DNA of 64,000 bases from Rutidosis leptorrhynchoides (taxonomy: Eukaryota > Streptophyta > Magnoliopsida > Asterales > Asteraceae), in the NCBI RefSeq assembly GCF_046630445.1, contig NC_092339.1, forward strand, positions 51,583,501-51,647,500. The letters run 5' to 3'. Every line of letters begins with the position of its first letter. Positions within the stretch are counted from its first letter, which is position 1. Of this stretch, positions 1 through 11,158 are shown piece after piece. A program made the translations under genes and the position numbers. Below the pieces are notes generated by a model. The model was not told the DNA's origin, made no database searches, and worked only from the letters and a program-made list of their open reading frames with translations.

Positions 1-650
1 GTTTGACTTTTGTCGGAACCGGAATATTTGGGCAGCGAAATATTAATTATTATTTTATAATAATAATTACTTGGGCCTTTGGATGCTTAATTTTATTTAT
101 TTAATTACAAGAGCCCAATAATTAGTCTTGTTGGACTTTCTACTTTGTTGGGCTCAAGCCCACCCTACTCTAGCTAGTGACCCAATTAATTAGCCCAAGT
201 ATTATTACTAGTGACCCATAATAATAAATAAATAAATAAATAATTAATGAGTCATACTAGCATAATGGATAAGGATTATCAACTTTGTCACATGGGATTC
301 TAGCATAAAGACACACTTTAGACACCATTAGCCAAAAAGCAACACTTTGTCTCACCCCTCCCCTCTAAAACTGTCGGCTACCAAGGCCACCATGGCCTTG
401 TCCATGTCATCAATCCTTGTCATTTCATTTGCTTATACATACTAGTCATTTGCCTCTCATTCCAACACTTGATCATTTGGTTTTCACACACAATTGTTCT
501 TTCTTTCTTTACTTTCTAGTATCACTTGTAAGTTTTCTTTTTCTTCCTCTTTTCCTTATCATTTTCGTGTACCATCATCATCATTATATGAAGATCAAGT
601 TCCATTTAGCTTTGATCTTGGTTACATCTTGTTGATTCAAGCATGAATCC

Positions 651-1020
651 TTCAAGAACATTGAAGATTCAAGCTTTCTAGCTTTGAATCTTCACCAACT
701 TTGTAGATCTACTTCTTTTATGCTTTAATTTTGTTATTTTATGATAAAGATTCAAACTTTTGTTTGTTATCTTCATATATCTTAAAGATCCAAGCTTTAT
801 GCTTCAAGATCTTCAAGAACAATTAAGATGCAAGCTTTCTAGCTTGAATCTTCATATCTTTTTATTAGATCTAAGTTCTTTTTGCTTTGATCATGTTGTT
901 TTGTGAAAAAGATTCAAACTTTTGTTTGTAATCTTCATGTATCTTCAAGATCCAAGCTTTATGCCTCAAGATCTTCAAGAACACTAAAGGTTCAAGCTTT
1001 CTAGCTTTGTAACCTTATAA
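651..1020 (+). repeat. Degenerate tandem repeat, about 161 bp per unit
   Basis: Three imperfect copies start with TTCAAGAAC at 651, 812 and 974. Each copy contains CAAGCTTTCTAGCTT and a 'gattcaaacttttgtttg' or similar core. The array lies inside the LTR and has no coding signal. Confidence 0.75.
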
Positions 1021-1737
1021 ATTATGTGAAAGGGATCCAAGCTCTCTAGCTTAGGGTTCCATCACTTCATTTGACCTAGATCATGTTCATACTTGTTTGA
1101 TTGATGTAAAGTTTGTAACTTTGTTGTGAATAGGACTTGTAATTGTGTTAAGACTAAGGATATGATGTAACATTGGTTCATCATCCATCTAAGACTCTTA
1201 AATGAGTTGTGTTACCACTTGGTCTTAATATATTGTGTATTTATGGTAGAATCTTGGTCAAAAGTGATGCTAAACCATCAACGAGTTGTACACTTGAAGC
1301 TACAAGCATCAAGGATGAGAACCGTGATGAGCATCAATCACCAAGAACCCCACCGGAGCACTTGTCCACTGATTTTCGTATCTGATTTAACCACCTGGGC
1401 TAATGGAAATTTGATTTTCATTTAGTTCGGTTCGAGTATATGATTTTCCGTTTAGGCCTCATCTTAATCCGAGTTACGGTTTAGGATTTATGGCCCTCCG
1501 AGAGTCACTACACCCTATTAACGTTGTGCTGAAATTTCTGACCTACTCGAACTTAAACCGTCGCCACGGTCAAACGAAGACGATTTAGGTTCTGAAAATT
1601 GGTCAGCTGTTAGGGGACTCATATACGGAGCCACAGCCACTGACTATGCATCTTTTCGATTTACGTAGAGGTCATAGCAGCTGACCGAATCAGCCTATTG
1701 TTTCGATCTCTATTCTTTTCACACTTACTTAGCTTTT

Positions 1738-1771
1738 ATGATGATGAATGATGAATGATGATGATGATGAC
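1738..1771 (+). repeat. ATG/ATGA microsatellite
   Basis: This is a short run of ATGATGA-type units within the LTR. It is a simple repeat and not coding. Confidence 0.85.
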
Positions 1772-2729
1772 ACTTAAACTTATTTTATGCACTATTATAA
1801 TTTATAAAAACAACCTACTAACCTAGTAACCCTTGATTTAGGTTGACGACCTTTCGGACCGACTTACTACTTGCGTACTTTCATTACCGACTTTACCGCT
1901 TTTATCACTGTGAGTTATAGCATCCCTTTTTACTTTAATTATTTTGGGACTGAGAATACATGCGCTTTTTACATTTTACATACTAGGCACGAGTACTTAA
2001 ACTTTGTATGTGTGTGGGTTATACAACGGCATAAACATTCCCCTTAGCACGGTAACGTTTAGTCATTGGTTTTTGAACCGGTGAACGCGAATCTTAGATA
2101 TGGATCCATAGGGTTTGACATCCCCACTCGGGCTAGTCGTGCTAGCATTTAACAGGTACTTAATACTTCGTGAACATACGTACTCGCCAAGTGTACTTTC
2201 AGGGGGTTATTAACGTTAAGTACAGTTACCGGGTGCCCACGGTTATACATATACTTTTCATACTGTTTTGTTACACTGAAATCTCGTGGCCTACCTTACG
2301 TTACTGTTACAACTTAAACTATAGCTCACCAATATTTGTGTTGACTTTTAAGCGTGTATTTCTCAGGTGCCTAGGGGTTTCTTACTTCCGCTGTTAGATT
2401 TGCTGTCTTGCTGTTAAGGACCTGCTGTATTAGTTATCCGCTGCATTACTAGAGATGTCTCATTCATGGAACTTTTCTGTTGCATTCATAGTTTATGTTA
2501 ATTTCAAACAATGGCTTTGTAACGACCTTAGGGTCAAGTACTTATGTTTATGCTCCTATTCGTAGGATGCACGTTATCTTTTGTAAAACGCTATCTTTTT
2601 ATGAATGCAATCTGGTTTTCAAACAACATGTAGTACTTGACCGTGTAAAGATCCTGTTGTTGAAGAATCGTACACGATGGTTTTGTACGGGGCGTCACAG
2701 TTACTATTTTAAGCGAGAAGGTTGTAAAT

Positions 2730-4167
2730 ATGGCTTCTGAATTTGAAAAGTTTAAAGAAAAAGCTGATGAACGAGAAAGAAGAAAGGATGCTGAGATTGC
2801 CAATCTGACCAAGCAGGTTGAAGATCAACAGGTTGAAATGAAGAAGTTACAAACTAAGGTTGATGCTCAGAATTTGCTGATTGTAAAGGCCGAGTCTGCA
2901 GCGAACAAGGCACTGTCGAAGGTGCTTGAGTGGGAAAATAATTTCGATATTGAGGCTGTTGATCTCGAAGAGGATATAGACTTTGGTAATTTTAACGATC
3001 AAGGCGGGGATGAGCTAGGTTTGAATCTTGCTAAAGGCACAAGCGAGAACCCACTGTCAGTAATTCCTCTAAATATTGATTATTCTTTACGTGATTTTTT
3101 GGCAAAGCAGGATCGTCTGAATCACCCAGTTGTATTTGATGATTTAGAAGAAGGGGAGATCCTGCCGGATCTAAGCGCTGAGGAGCAGGCCGAGCTAGTG
3201 CGTCAAGAGCAACAAGCAAGTACTTCAGCTGACGCGACTGCCAGCTCATCTTTTGAGAATCGTTACGATTCTAGTGATGATTTTGAGGAAATTGTCGTAA
3301 AAATGAAAACGACAACTATTTTGATGAAGTAATTATTGAAGATGAACCAATAGGTGATTTCCGGAGTACGAATGTAATAACAATAAAGATCTACCTACGT
3401 TTCAAGATTACTTCAAAATGAATGAAGAGCTTCTAAACCGTAAATGCGAAGAAAAAGAAAAGACCGAAGATTTGCCTCCAGGGTTTTAACCGGTCAAAAT
3501 TAATGAAGAAAAGGTAGAAGTTCTAGAAGCTGAATGGAAGATCCTGTTGAGGATCAGAAAATATTGTGAGAAGCCAGCGCCGGAACCTGAATGGCTGAAT
3601 TACATTAATAGGCCGGCGAATCTTTTGGCTAAAGGAAAAATCATTGCTTGGGCCTACATCAAAGAGTTTAATATATACGCAATAAAGAAGGAGTACGGAG
3701 TGGACTACATCAAACATGGATTCAAGTTCACGACTCTACCGTACTTTGAATTTATGCAGGTGGCTAGGCTCAAGATGTTATATCGGGATTATGACGGAAT
3801 TCCTAATATTGTATGCAAGAAGATAAGATGATCGTACTTGTCAAAGAACTTTGAGGGATTCAGCCCTCAATTTCCCACGATCACTTATCGAACAAACAAG
3901 AAAACGGGCGAACGAAGAAAGTTTGTTAGATACAAGCCGGTAAAATATATGAGAAAGGTTCCTGTGATGAAAATGCCGCAGAACTTTAGCCTACGTTTTC
4001 GCTGGTGGTACTACGATGAACGCTCAGAGGAAGCAGTCATCGTTTTGGACAAATTGAAGGAAGATGAGACCGACTCAATACGGGTTTTAGATCCCGTTTG
4101 GTTGAGAAATTGCTGTGAAGCTGACATCTTCACATTGTACTACAATCGGATGTTATACAAGCCATAA
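2730..4167 (+). pseudogene. Degraded retroelement-like coding stretch, family unknown
   Basis: Three open stretches lie in a row on the plus strand (2730-3332, 3547-3831 and 3838-4167). The first predicts a charged, coiled-coil-rich N-terminus with many K, E and R residues and heptad-like spacing up to about residue 65. An acidic middle follows, with DLEEGEILPDL near residue 145, and then a Ser-rich tail. The later stretches are basic and aromatic (for example FRWWYYDE). I do not recognise a family. A purine-rich run with AGGGGGAG at 4286-4292 is followed at once by an LTR-like start. That arrangement suggests the 3' coding end of a retrotransposon, possibly a non-autonomous one. It looks broken, with several breaks. 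No RT or integrase motif is visible. Confidence 0.4.
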
Positions 4168-4294
4168 AATAGAGTTCAAGCACAACAGTACATTCGTGTT
4201 GCAAAGGTTTGCTATTTGAACAATATGGTTACAGATCCGTACAGAGATTGAAGCAGATCGAAGACTTATGAGGAACTAGGTCTTAGGGGGAGTT

Positions 4295-4800
4295 TGTTAG
4301 TGCATATTTTGGTAATCCATAGTTCCATGAACTTTAATGAATTATTCGATCATGTAGTAACCTGTAATACTGTTAAACGTTGATTGTCGATTTGTTACTT
4401 TATATATTTGTAAACGTTTAAATGTAATGTGTAATGTTGCTCGACAGTCGGCCGACTGACATAGTCAGTCGACCGACTGTCAACCACAGTCGACCGACAT
4501 ATGATCTGGGATATTTAAGCCAAGTTAATCTCCACTAATTTGGCTAATCACTCTACACATTTTCACACACATACAAACAGTTCTATGTCCGGTCTCACTC
4601 AATCTTCATGTCCAAATACCACAGAATGTCAGTCTAGGCTTCGTGTTTATCAAGATCTAATCTTGGTTTGACTCGTACGAACCCGAAAACCCATAGATAT
4701 TCGTTTAAGCTCGTTCTAGTGTTATTCCGCCTCTAGATCGTGTTAGGTTGATTCTAAGATCCTCTCCCAGCGTCTACAAACTTCCTTAAGCACAGTGATT
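4295..4800 (+). repeat. Possible LTR or terminal region of the preceding element
   Basis: It begins TGTTAGTGC directly after a polypurine-like run (TTAGGGGGAG). That is the usual junction between a polypurine tract and a 3' LTR. A cluster of related palindromic motifs (AGTCGGCCGACTG, AGTCGACCGACTG, AGTCGACCGAC) lies at about 4444-4499. The right boundary is unclear. A weak TTGGTTTCAAG, loosely like a tRNA-Met primer-binding site, lies near 4824. No matching second LTR is in the window. Confidence 0.35.
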
Positions 4801-5176
4801 AAATCTTTTATATTGGTTTCAAGAAAATTTTTACAACATATTAGCAGCATGTTTTTCTTTTGGCTCATAAGAAAGCCATAATTGTGTAGCTAGTCATTCG
4901 GCATCACTTCATGAATTACAATAAGATGCCTAGCTAATTTACATTTCTACATAAATAGAACTCAAACATTAAGAATCCAAGAACTTGGACCGTGATAATT
5001 TTATAAGTCAAACTGTCGTTGTCATGTGTCTTGTTTCTAAATTCTCATTGTTAGAAGGTTGTGTATTTCTTTGATGCTATATTACTATATATGTCTTTGT
5101 TTGTTTCTAGTTTAGTTCCGGTTTTGATATGGCTTTTCCAGACATTGTATATAGGTTCGTTTTAATGTTATCTATA
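4801..5176. other. Spacer, nothing recognised
   Basis: AT-rich DNA between the LTR-like segment and the truncated LINE. I see no convincing ORF, RNA gene or terminal repeat here. Confidence 0.5.
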
Positions 5177-5181
5177 CAGCT

Positions 5182-6141
5182 TCTGGAAGCCTTAAAGCTT
5201 TCAATTTGTCTCTTATTTACAAATGGCGATGGAGATATTTGTCTAACCCGAACGATTTGTGGGTTTTAATTATTAAATCAATTCATGGTGATTGCTTTGA
5301 GCCTACTGCTTCTACGATTTCAACTGTGTGGACTAATATAGTCAACTCGTGCACTTCATGCATTACAGAAGGTATGGTCCCAACTGATTTCATTAAAATG
5401 TCTATTGGGAATGGTAATTCCATAAGGTTTTGGCTTGACTTGTGGGTTAGCAATGATACATTAAAATCACGTTTCAATAGGTTGTATCACCTTGATAGAT
5501 CACCATTTGCTACGGTTGCTGATAAACGTAGAAATGGCGAATGGTTTTTTTCGTGGTCCAGGGACGTTTTACGAGGAAGAAATGAAAAGTATTTGAAGGA
5601 TTTAACAGATGTTATCGGTTGTCCGGTGTTAAAAGATAGGCCTGATTCTTGGATATGTTCCATTAATAATAAAGGCGTTTTTACGGTTAAGGATACGAGA
5701 GAACACATCGATCGTCAAGTTCATTGTGATGCTGCGGTTCGTACTATTTGGTTTAAGTTTTTGCCTCGTAAAGTTAACATTTTTCTATGACATTTTCGTT
5801 TTGATTTTCTTCCCGCTCGTTGGAATCTATCCGTTAAAGGGATAGATATTGGTTTGGTTGTATGTCCCTCTTGTAATAACGGGGTTGAGACGAGTGATCA
5901 CTTGTTCTTTGATTGTCTTCTTGCTCGGGTGATTTGGCAAAAGATACGTATTTGGCTCAATTGCGGATTACCTATTTTTGATTCGTGGGATTCGTTTATT
6001 TTCTGGCTTGAAGGAGTTCGTTTACAAGCTTTCTCCAAGAACCGGATAATTGCGGTGATCGTGACTACATTATGGGCACTTTGGCATTTTCGTAACGGCT
6101 TAGTTTTTAATGATGTATTTTGTAACAAAAGTAATTTATTT
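5182..6141 (+). pseudogene. LINE ORF2 C-terminal fragment, reverse-transcriptase zinc-binding (zf-RVT) region
   Basis: The reading frame opens with GSLKAFNLSLIYKWRWRY, the conserved linker after the RT domain of plant L1 elements. It continues through the Trp-rich segment (FWLDLW) to the zinc-binding module CPSC...HLFFDC (about 5866-5919) and the terminal WALWHFRN motif. An in-frame TGA at 5788-5790 stands where a Trp codon is expected, before HFRFDFLPARW. The endonuclease and RT catalytic domains are absent through 5' truncation. This is a non-functional fragment. Its protein would have acted in target-primed reverse transcription. Confidence 0.85.
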
Positions 6142-6920
6142 ATTATTATTTTTTTTTGGCAAAAAGTTATTTTATTAATATAAGCCAAAATACACATCAA
6201 GGAACAAACCCAGATCAAAATACAAAAAAAAGCATACAAAGGCAAAAGCCTAAACCCCTAACATCAAAAAAGCAATATCACTTTTTAATGCTCCTTCCTG
6301 CTCCACTGCACATTCCAGATCCGTTCAACACTAGTCACAGCATCAGACTTTTTGACTTTTAAAGTCAAAAGTTTCACTCTAATATATTCCTTGGCAATAT
6401 CCACCAGCTCTTCCACTTCTCTCTTCTTACCCCTAAACAATCTTTGGTTTCTTTCTTGCCAAATATAGTAAACTGATTCAGCTAACACCAGTCGTGTAAC
6501 TATACCCCATATCTGATTTTTACCAGGAAATTTAGGCATCATTTCAATAATCCCTGTCAGCTTATTTGGCAAACCTTTAAGGATAAGATTATCTTTCATT
6601 AAAACCCAAACCTTAGCAGAGTAAAAGCATTCAAAAAACAAATAGTTTATAGAATCTGCTTCTTGATCACATAACAAACATTTAGAATCCTTCTTCAGGC
6701 TCCATTTCTGTAATCTCACTTGTGTTGGTAATCTATCCCAAATAGCAAGCCATAAAATGAAAGCATGTTTAGGAATTAATTGACTATACCACACAATATG
6801 ATGCCATGATGTAACAGGACCATTCACCCTTAAATCCAACCATGCTTGCTTAGTTGAATACTGTACCATCTTATTATCTTTACCAATCCATAACACATCA
6901 TCTTTTTTATCAGAAATTAA
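6142..6920 (-). mobile_element. 5'-truncated L1-type LINE inserted in the first LINE
   Basis: The minus strand at 6285-6896 encodes the C-terminal zinc-binding end of a LINE ORF2. It shows KHAFILWLAIWDRLPT, CLLC...YLFFEC and YYIWQERNQRLF. The module has no obvious His at the usual position before the final Cys. The sequence is too different from the first LINE to be the same family. The poly(A) side lies at 6142-6158, read as T on the plus strand, which fits minus orientation. The element is flanked by identical 18-bp copies of AACAAAAGTAATTTATTT at 6124-6141 and 6921-6938. It is therefore a clean target-primed insertion of about 780 bp, severely 5'-truncated. Confidence 0.9.
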
Positions 6921-7108
6921 AACAAAAGTAATTTATTTGATGTTATTAGATTAGTTACTTTTCATTGGTTAAAAAAATAGAGGTTATTGTGTTTTAAACT
7001 GGAACACGTGGCTTTCTATTCCTTTGTAATCATCCCTTAGCGCCTTGCTAGGGATCGTTTCTTAATATATATTTTTTGGCCGTTAAAAAAAAACATAAAA
7101 AAAAGTAA

Positions 7109-8264
7109 AAACTGTTAGACTATAGATTAGGGTCACATTAGTTGATAAGTCCCGTACAGTTTATAAGTTTAGGGTTTCTAGAGTTTCTTATGTATTCTAT
7201 GAATACTGTATAGTATAGATAAACAATAATTTTGACGGTGTTTCCATTATTTAACATGATTTCTATAATAAGAGGTTTTCACAGTTTCCTCGTCCACCTC
7301 TATAAATCGCTATCTGTATACTGCCCTATCAGATCTCCATATCCATCTCATACCATCCTTAAAAATATACACCCAATTTCAAACACAAACCACCAAAATA
7401 ATTTGGCTACCATGAGTGTTACTGTAGATATCTCCGTGTATTAATAATCGTTAGAATAAACACATATAGGATGTTCTTTTTCTTTTCAAACAACTTTTTC
7501 CAAGTCCCGGCGCTATCCCACCTGGTTATTATCTCTTACTGAGGTCTCTTGCACGGATTTTCTATTCGGATCACTATACTCGATGGTTTCAAGGATGTCT
7601 CTTTGACATGCATATGGTTTATTTCACTTTTTCGGCGATGTCATTCAGCTCCAACCGGGTTTCACCCTGAAGTATTTTTTTCCTGTTTAAAGAGGTCCAT
7701 ATTGCGGTGTTGGGGTGGTTTGGGCTGACTCCTTGTTCGGTTCGGACATGTTTGCTATGGACATTGTTGTTTGGTTTCTACCTGTTTTAGATGCTCTTAA
7801 TACTTTGGTGTTGATGGAATGTCGGTTATGGCTATCGCTTGGAGTTTGGGGACTTCGATTGGTGTGTTTCACGTGTTGAATCTTAGTAGACTGGTATCAC
7901 TTTTTTTGATGCCACAATTGTTTGTAACTATTTGTGCAAAAATTTGGGTCTAGTCATTCACACATCTAAATCAATCAATTGTAACACTATTACACCTCCT
8001 AATCGGTTTTAATTTAATTTCTGTCTTTTTTTTTTTTTTTTTTTTTTCTTTTTTCTAATAAAAAGTTCGGGGATATTTATGTAAATCGTAGCATACAGAA
8101 TTTCAAAAACACCCAAATTTCTAATTCAAAAACCCTAAAAAATACTTTCATAAAATTCAACGTACTGTATAAACCTCGCTTCATTTGACCCAGAAAACTT
8201 CAATTCAAGTAAACTAAGCACGTCAATTTGATATAAAATCTTCTATACATATACATATAATCAG
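7109..8264. other. Intergenic or upstream region of the DUF789 gene
   Basis: No recognisable gene. A TATA-box-like CTATAAAT lies at about 7300. Further on, ACCATGAG (ATG near 7411) opens only a 10-codon frame. The poly(T) run at about 8027-8047 and the region 7500-7900 show no clear coding similarity. Any 5'-most exon of the DUF789 gene would be expected here, but I cannot identify it. Confidence 0.4.
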
Positions 8265-9819
8265 AAGACTAATTTGGATCGATTTATGATGCATACTACT
8301 CCAAGTGTTACTGCCCAGCATTTTACTAAGGTATTAAAAAAAATCAAATTACTTGAGGGCTAACTTATTAATATTAATTTAGAAATGTAGAATTATTGAT
8401 TTTGAAGTATATTAATGTATGCATATGCCTTGTGGAGATCATTGTGCATTTTAATTAAGTTGAATTATATGAAATGTGATTATTATAATAAAGAAGAAGC
8501 AGCAAGTGTTAAATTAGTTTAAGCAAGATTCTTCTTTTTACATATTTATATCTTTCCATATGCGTTTTGATATTGCTTTTTGTTTCTCAAATAATAATTA
8601 GGAGAACTTCAATTTGTGATTGCCATTAAAATTTGTTGTATCTTTAATCTGAATAGTGAATTGTAAGCTTTTAGGTTGATATGTTATTCAAATTCTTGAT
8701 GAATTTGTGAAAAAGTTATTTGATGAGAGTTTGTTAAATGTTGTATTAAAGTATGGTCTTGATTTTTGGTGATTTTGAGATGAGATGTATAGAGTAGTTT
8801 AAAGGGGTGGGGGAATCATGAAGACGATTAACACCCGTCCTTCGTACTCAGTGATCTTTGGGAATTGTTTAACGAGTGGAGTGCGTTTGGAGTCGGAGTT
8901 CCTCTTATTTTGAATGAACAAAACTCCGTTGTCCAATACTATGCACCTTCATTATCCGCCATTCAACTATATGTTGATCCAATTGCACCTACAACAAGCT
9001 TAAGGTAACCTATGCTCCTCGATACACAACTTTATTTTCACCAAACAAAAAAGGCACTTTCTGTTAGCATTGATTATGTGATTTTAAATATTAAATATCA
9101 CATGTTGTAATATTGACATCCAAACACCTTGGTAATGATTTTTAGTAAGTTTCTTGAATTTGTGTACATACGACCAGGTGATGATAGTGACGAGTCGTCT
9201 AGAGCGACTAGCAGTGAAGACAGCTACAATGCAGGTGCAGCCGTTGTTCGTGGGCCCAGGTCCAGAAAACACAATGACTATATTGCCCTCAGTTTTAATA
9301 AGCATGTGCTTAGAGATGAAGTGCTTATAAATGATTCTGATGACGCTGAAGTAAGAAACCCTCCAGGCCCTCTAACATTCGAATATTTCGAACGTGTATC
9401 TCCGTTTCAATGCAAACCTCTGACAAACAAGGCAAGCCGTTTAGCAACAATTATTATTTACTATTTGTTACTTATGCATTACAAATCATTACTTAAAATT
9501 GTACTTGCAAATTATTGTTCAGTTCTTGATTATGTATATCCATATATGCGATAACTGGATGCAAAATTGTAAATATAGATTGCATGAAAAAGTTTTTAAG
9601 ACCCATTGTTTCCATATATAATATATTAAAGTGATGTGTAAGTAATAGTAATATATTTAATATGTTTATTGTTAGTTATGTTTTTGTTACAGATATCAGA
9701 TCTTGAATATACGTTCCCGGAACTCAAAACATACCGGAGCTGTGATCTAACTCGGTCAAGTTGGCTTTCTGTGGCTTGGTAGGTTTCGTATTAGAAATTA
9801 GAAATAACTATGATAATAT

Positions 9820-10004
9820 TGTTAACGGATATTAGACGTAGACAATATCTTATGTAATATCTAGCATTAAATGTAGGCATATCTATCCATATCTCATATT
9901 AAATGTAGGATCCCTAAAATCAAGGGATATGAGATCAGATCATGTACTATATATTTGGCCTCTTTGATCAATAAGAATCATGGATGAATTATAACATTCT
10001 AACT
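9820..10004 (+). repeat. 5' LTR of the TRIM
   Basis: 185 bp, starting TGTTAACGGAT. A TATA-like ACTATATATTT lies in the second half. The primer-binding site follows directly. Confidence 0.92.
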
Positions 10005-10973
10005 TGGTATCAGAGGGTTTGATCCAAAACCTAGTCGGCCGAATATGTGCCGCTTCTGCTCTACCACACATCAAATCTTCCTAACCCCATCAATACCGAA
10101 CCTCTTCGGTCTTCTATCTATATTTTCTTTTACATTTCAATTTCCTGCAATCAAAAAAATAAAAAAATAAAAAAAGAAAAAAAAAACCCAAATCACGGTT
10201 GAACTAGACACCGTCATCTCACCACCGGAGCAGCAACATCACGGTTGAAATATACACCGTTTCAGCTCCCATATGACTCTTTTGTTCTTCAATTTCTATG
10301 ACTCTTTTTTTCTTCTTCTTCAAAAGCTTTTCTTCTATCATAATTCTGGATTTCTTCAAGTTTCATCTCAGTATAATTCTTTTCAAACTTTGAAATATTT
10401 TTTGGTCTGCTAGAGGGATGTGAAAATGATTCAATCAAACACCCTTATTTATTTGTTTTCTTTTTCTAACTACTACACAACACTCATGCTCCAAATATAA
10501 TATAAAAAGAAGTCATCAACAAAGTTCACGAGGACATACACTTTCTTAGTAGCCCACATATATTTTTTCTTTTTTAGCTTTTTGTGTTTGCCGACACAAT
10601 TAAAAACCAAAAAAAAAAAAAAAAAACAGCCAAGTAAAGCTTTTCATTTATTTAATCGGCGTGAGGATGTGCCGCCTAGCTAGACTAGGTTCCAAACCTC
10701 GAAAAAAAAAATAATAATAATAAGAAAAATAATCTCTTCCGATAAAGACTGATTATCGTCGACAAAGTTCAATGCCCAAGTCCTGCTCAATCCTTAGGCA
10801 AAGCAAGCCACGACGTAAAAAAAAAAAAACGTTACGGAAAAGGAAACGCAGTCAAGCAATACGCAACCACATCAACGAATATCAGTCTGCTCAGAAAGAA
10901 GGATGTTATTTAGTTTTTAGCGTTTTAATCCAGTTTGACCGTTCATTCCTCTCCCGCTCAAACTGCGGGGGGA

Positions 10974-11158
10974 TGTTAAAGGATATTAGACGTAGACAAT
11001 ATCTTATGTAATATCTAGCATTAAATGTAGGCATATCTATCCATATCTCATATTAAATGTAGGATCCCTAAAATCAAGGGATATGAGATCAGATCATGTA
11101 CTATATATTTGGCCTCTTTGATTAATAAGAATCATGGGTGAATTATAACATTCTAACA
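10974..11158 (+). repeat. 3' LTR of the TRIM
   Basis: 185 bp and nearly identical to the copy at 9820-10004. It starts TGTTAAAGGAT, ends TTCTAACA and is followed by the target duplication AATAT. Confidence 0.92.

Larger units (their letters stand above)
1..2699 (+). repeat. 3' portion of a long Ty3/gypsy-type LTR (cut by the window start)
   Basis: This AT-rich stretch has no credible coding content and ends in GGGGCGTCACA at 2689-2699. That terminus is the mirror image of the TGTGACGCCCC start expected of chromovirus LTRs. Near 1941-2160 it holds a diverged copy of a block that also occurs in the LTRs at 22.4, 32.2, 49.2 and 63.0 kb. The block is recognised by TTTTGGGACTGAGAATACAT and a following stretch with GCGAATC and GACATCCCCA. 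No primer-binding site follows 2699, so this is a 3' LTR or a solo LTR. The 5' end lies outside the window, so the element cannot be delimited and no target duplication can be tested. Confidence 0.65.
5177..7108 (+). mobile_element. 5'-truncated L1-type LINE (3' end), interrupted by a second LINE
   Basis: Only the C-terminal part of a non-LTR retrotransposon ORF2 remains, followed by a 3' UTR and an A-rich tail (TTGGCCGTTAAAAAAAAA at about 7076-7093). The LINE is split at 6141/6921 by another LINE on the opposite strand. The 3' UTR resumes after 6938 and contains a typical plant LINE end. I could not find this element's own target-site duplication, so the left boundary is set only by where the coding similarity starts. 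Confidence 0.8.
9820..11158 (+). mobile_element. TRIM / non-autonomous Copia-like LTR element in a DUF789 intron
   Basis: Two 185-bp LTRs (TGTTAA...) flank 969 bp of internal DNA. A tRNA-Met type primer-binding site, TGGTATCAGAG, starts at 10005. A purine tract (GCGGGGGGA) directly precedes the 3' LTR. Both ends carry the 5-bp target duplication AATAT (9815-9819 and 11159-11163). The interior has no gag or pol, so the element depended on a partner. It lies in sense orientation in the intron between 9778 and 11326. The two LTRs differ at about four positions by eye, so the insertion is moderately recent. It looks structurally whole for its class. Confidence 0.93.

Noticed and set aside
7397-7443. 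Short ATG-led frame in good start context downstream of a TATA-like box
   Set aside because: Only ten codons, with no splice donor placed to continue it into the DUF789 exons.
10772-11011. Basic 79-codon ORF inside the TRIM
   Set aside because: It is driven by A-rich sequence, overlaps the purine tract and the 3' LTR, and has no domain.
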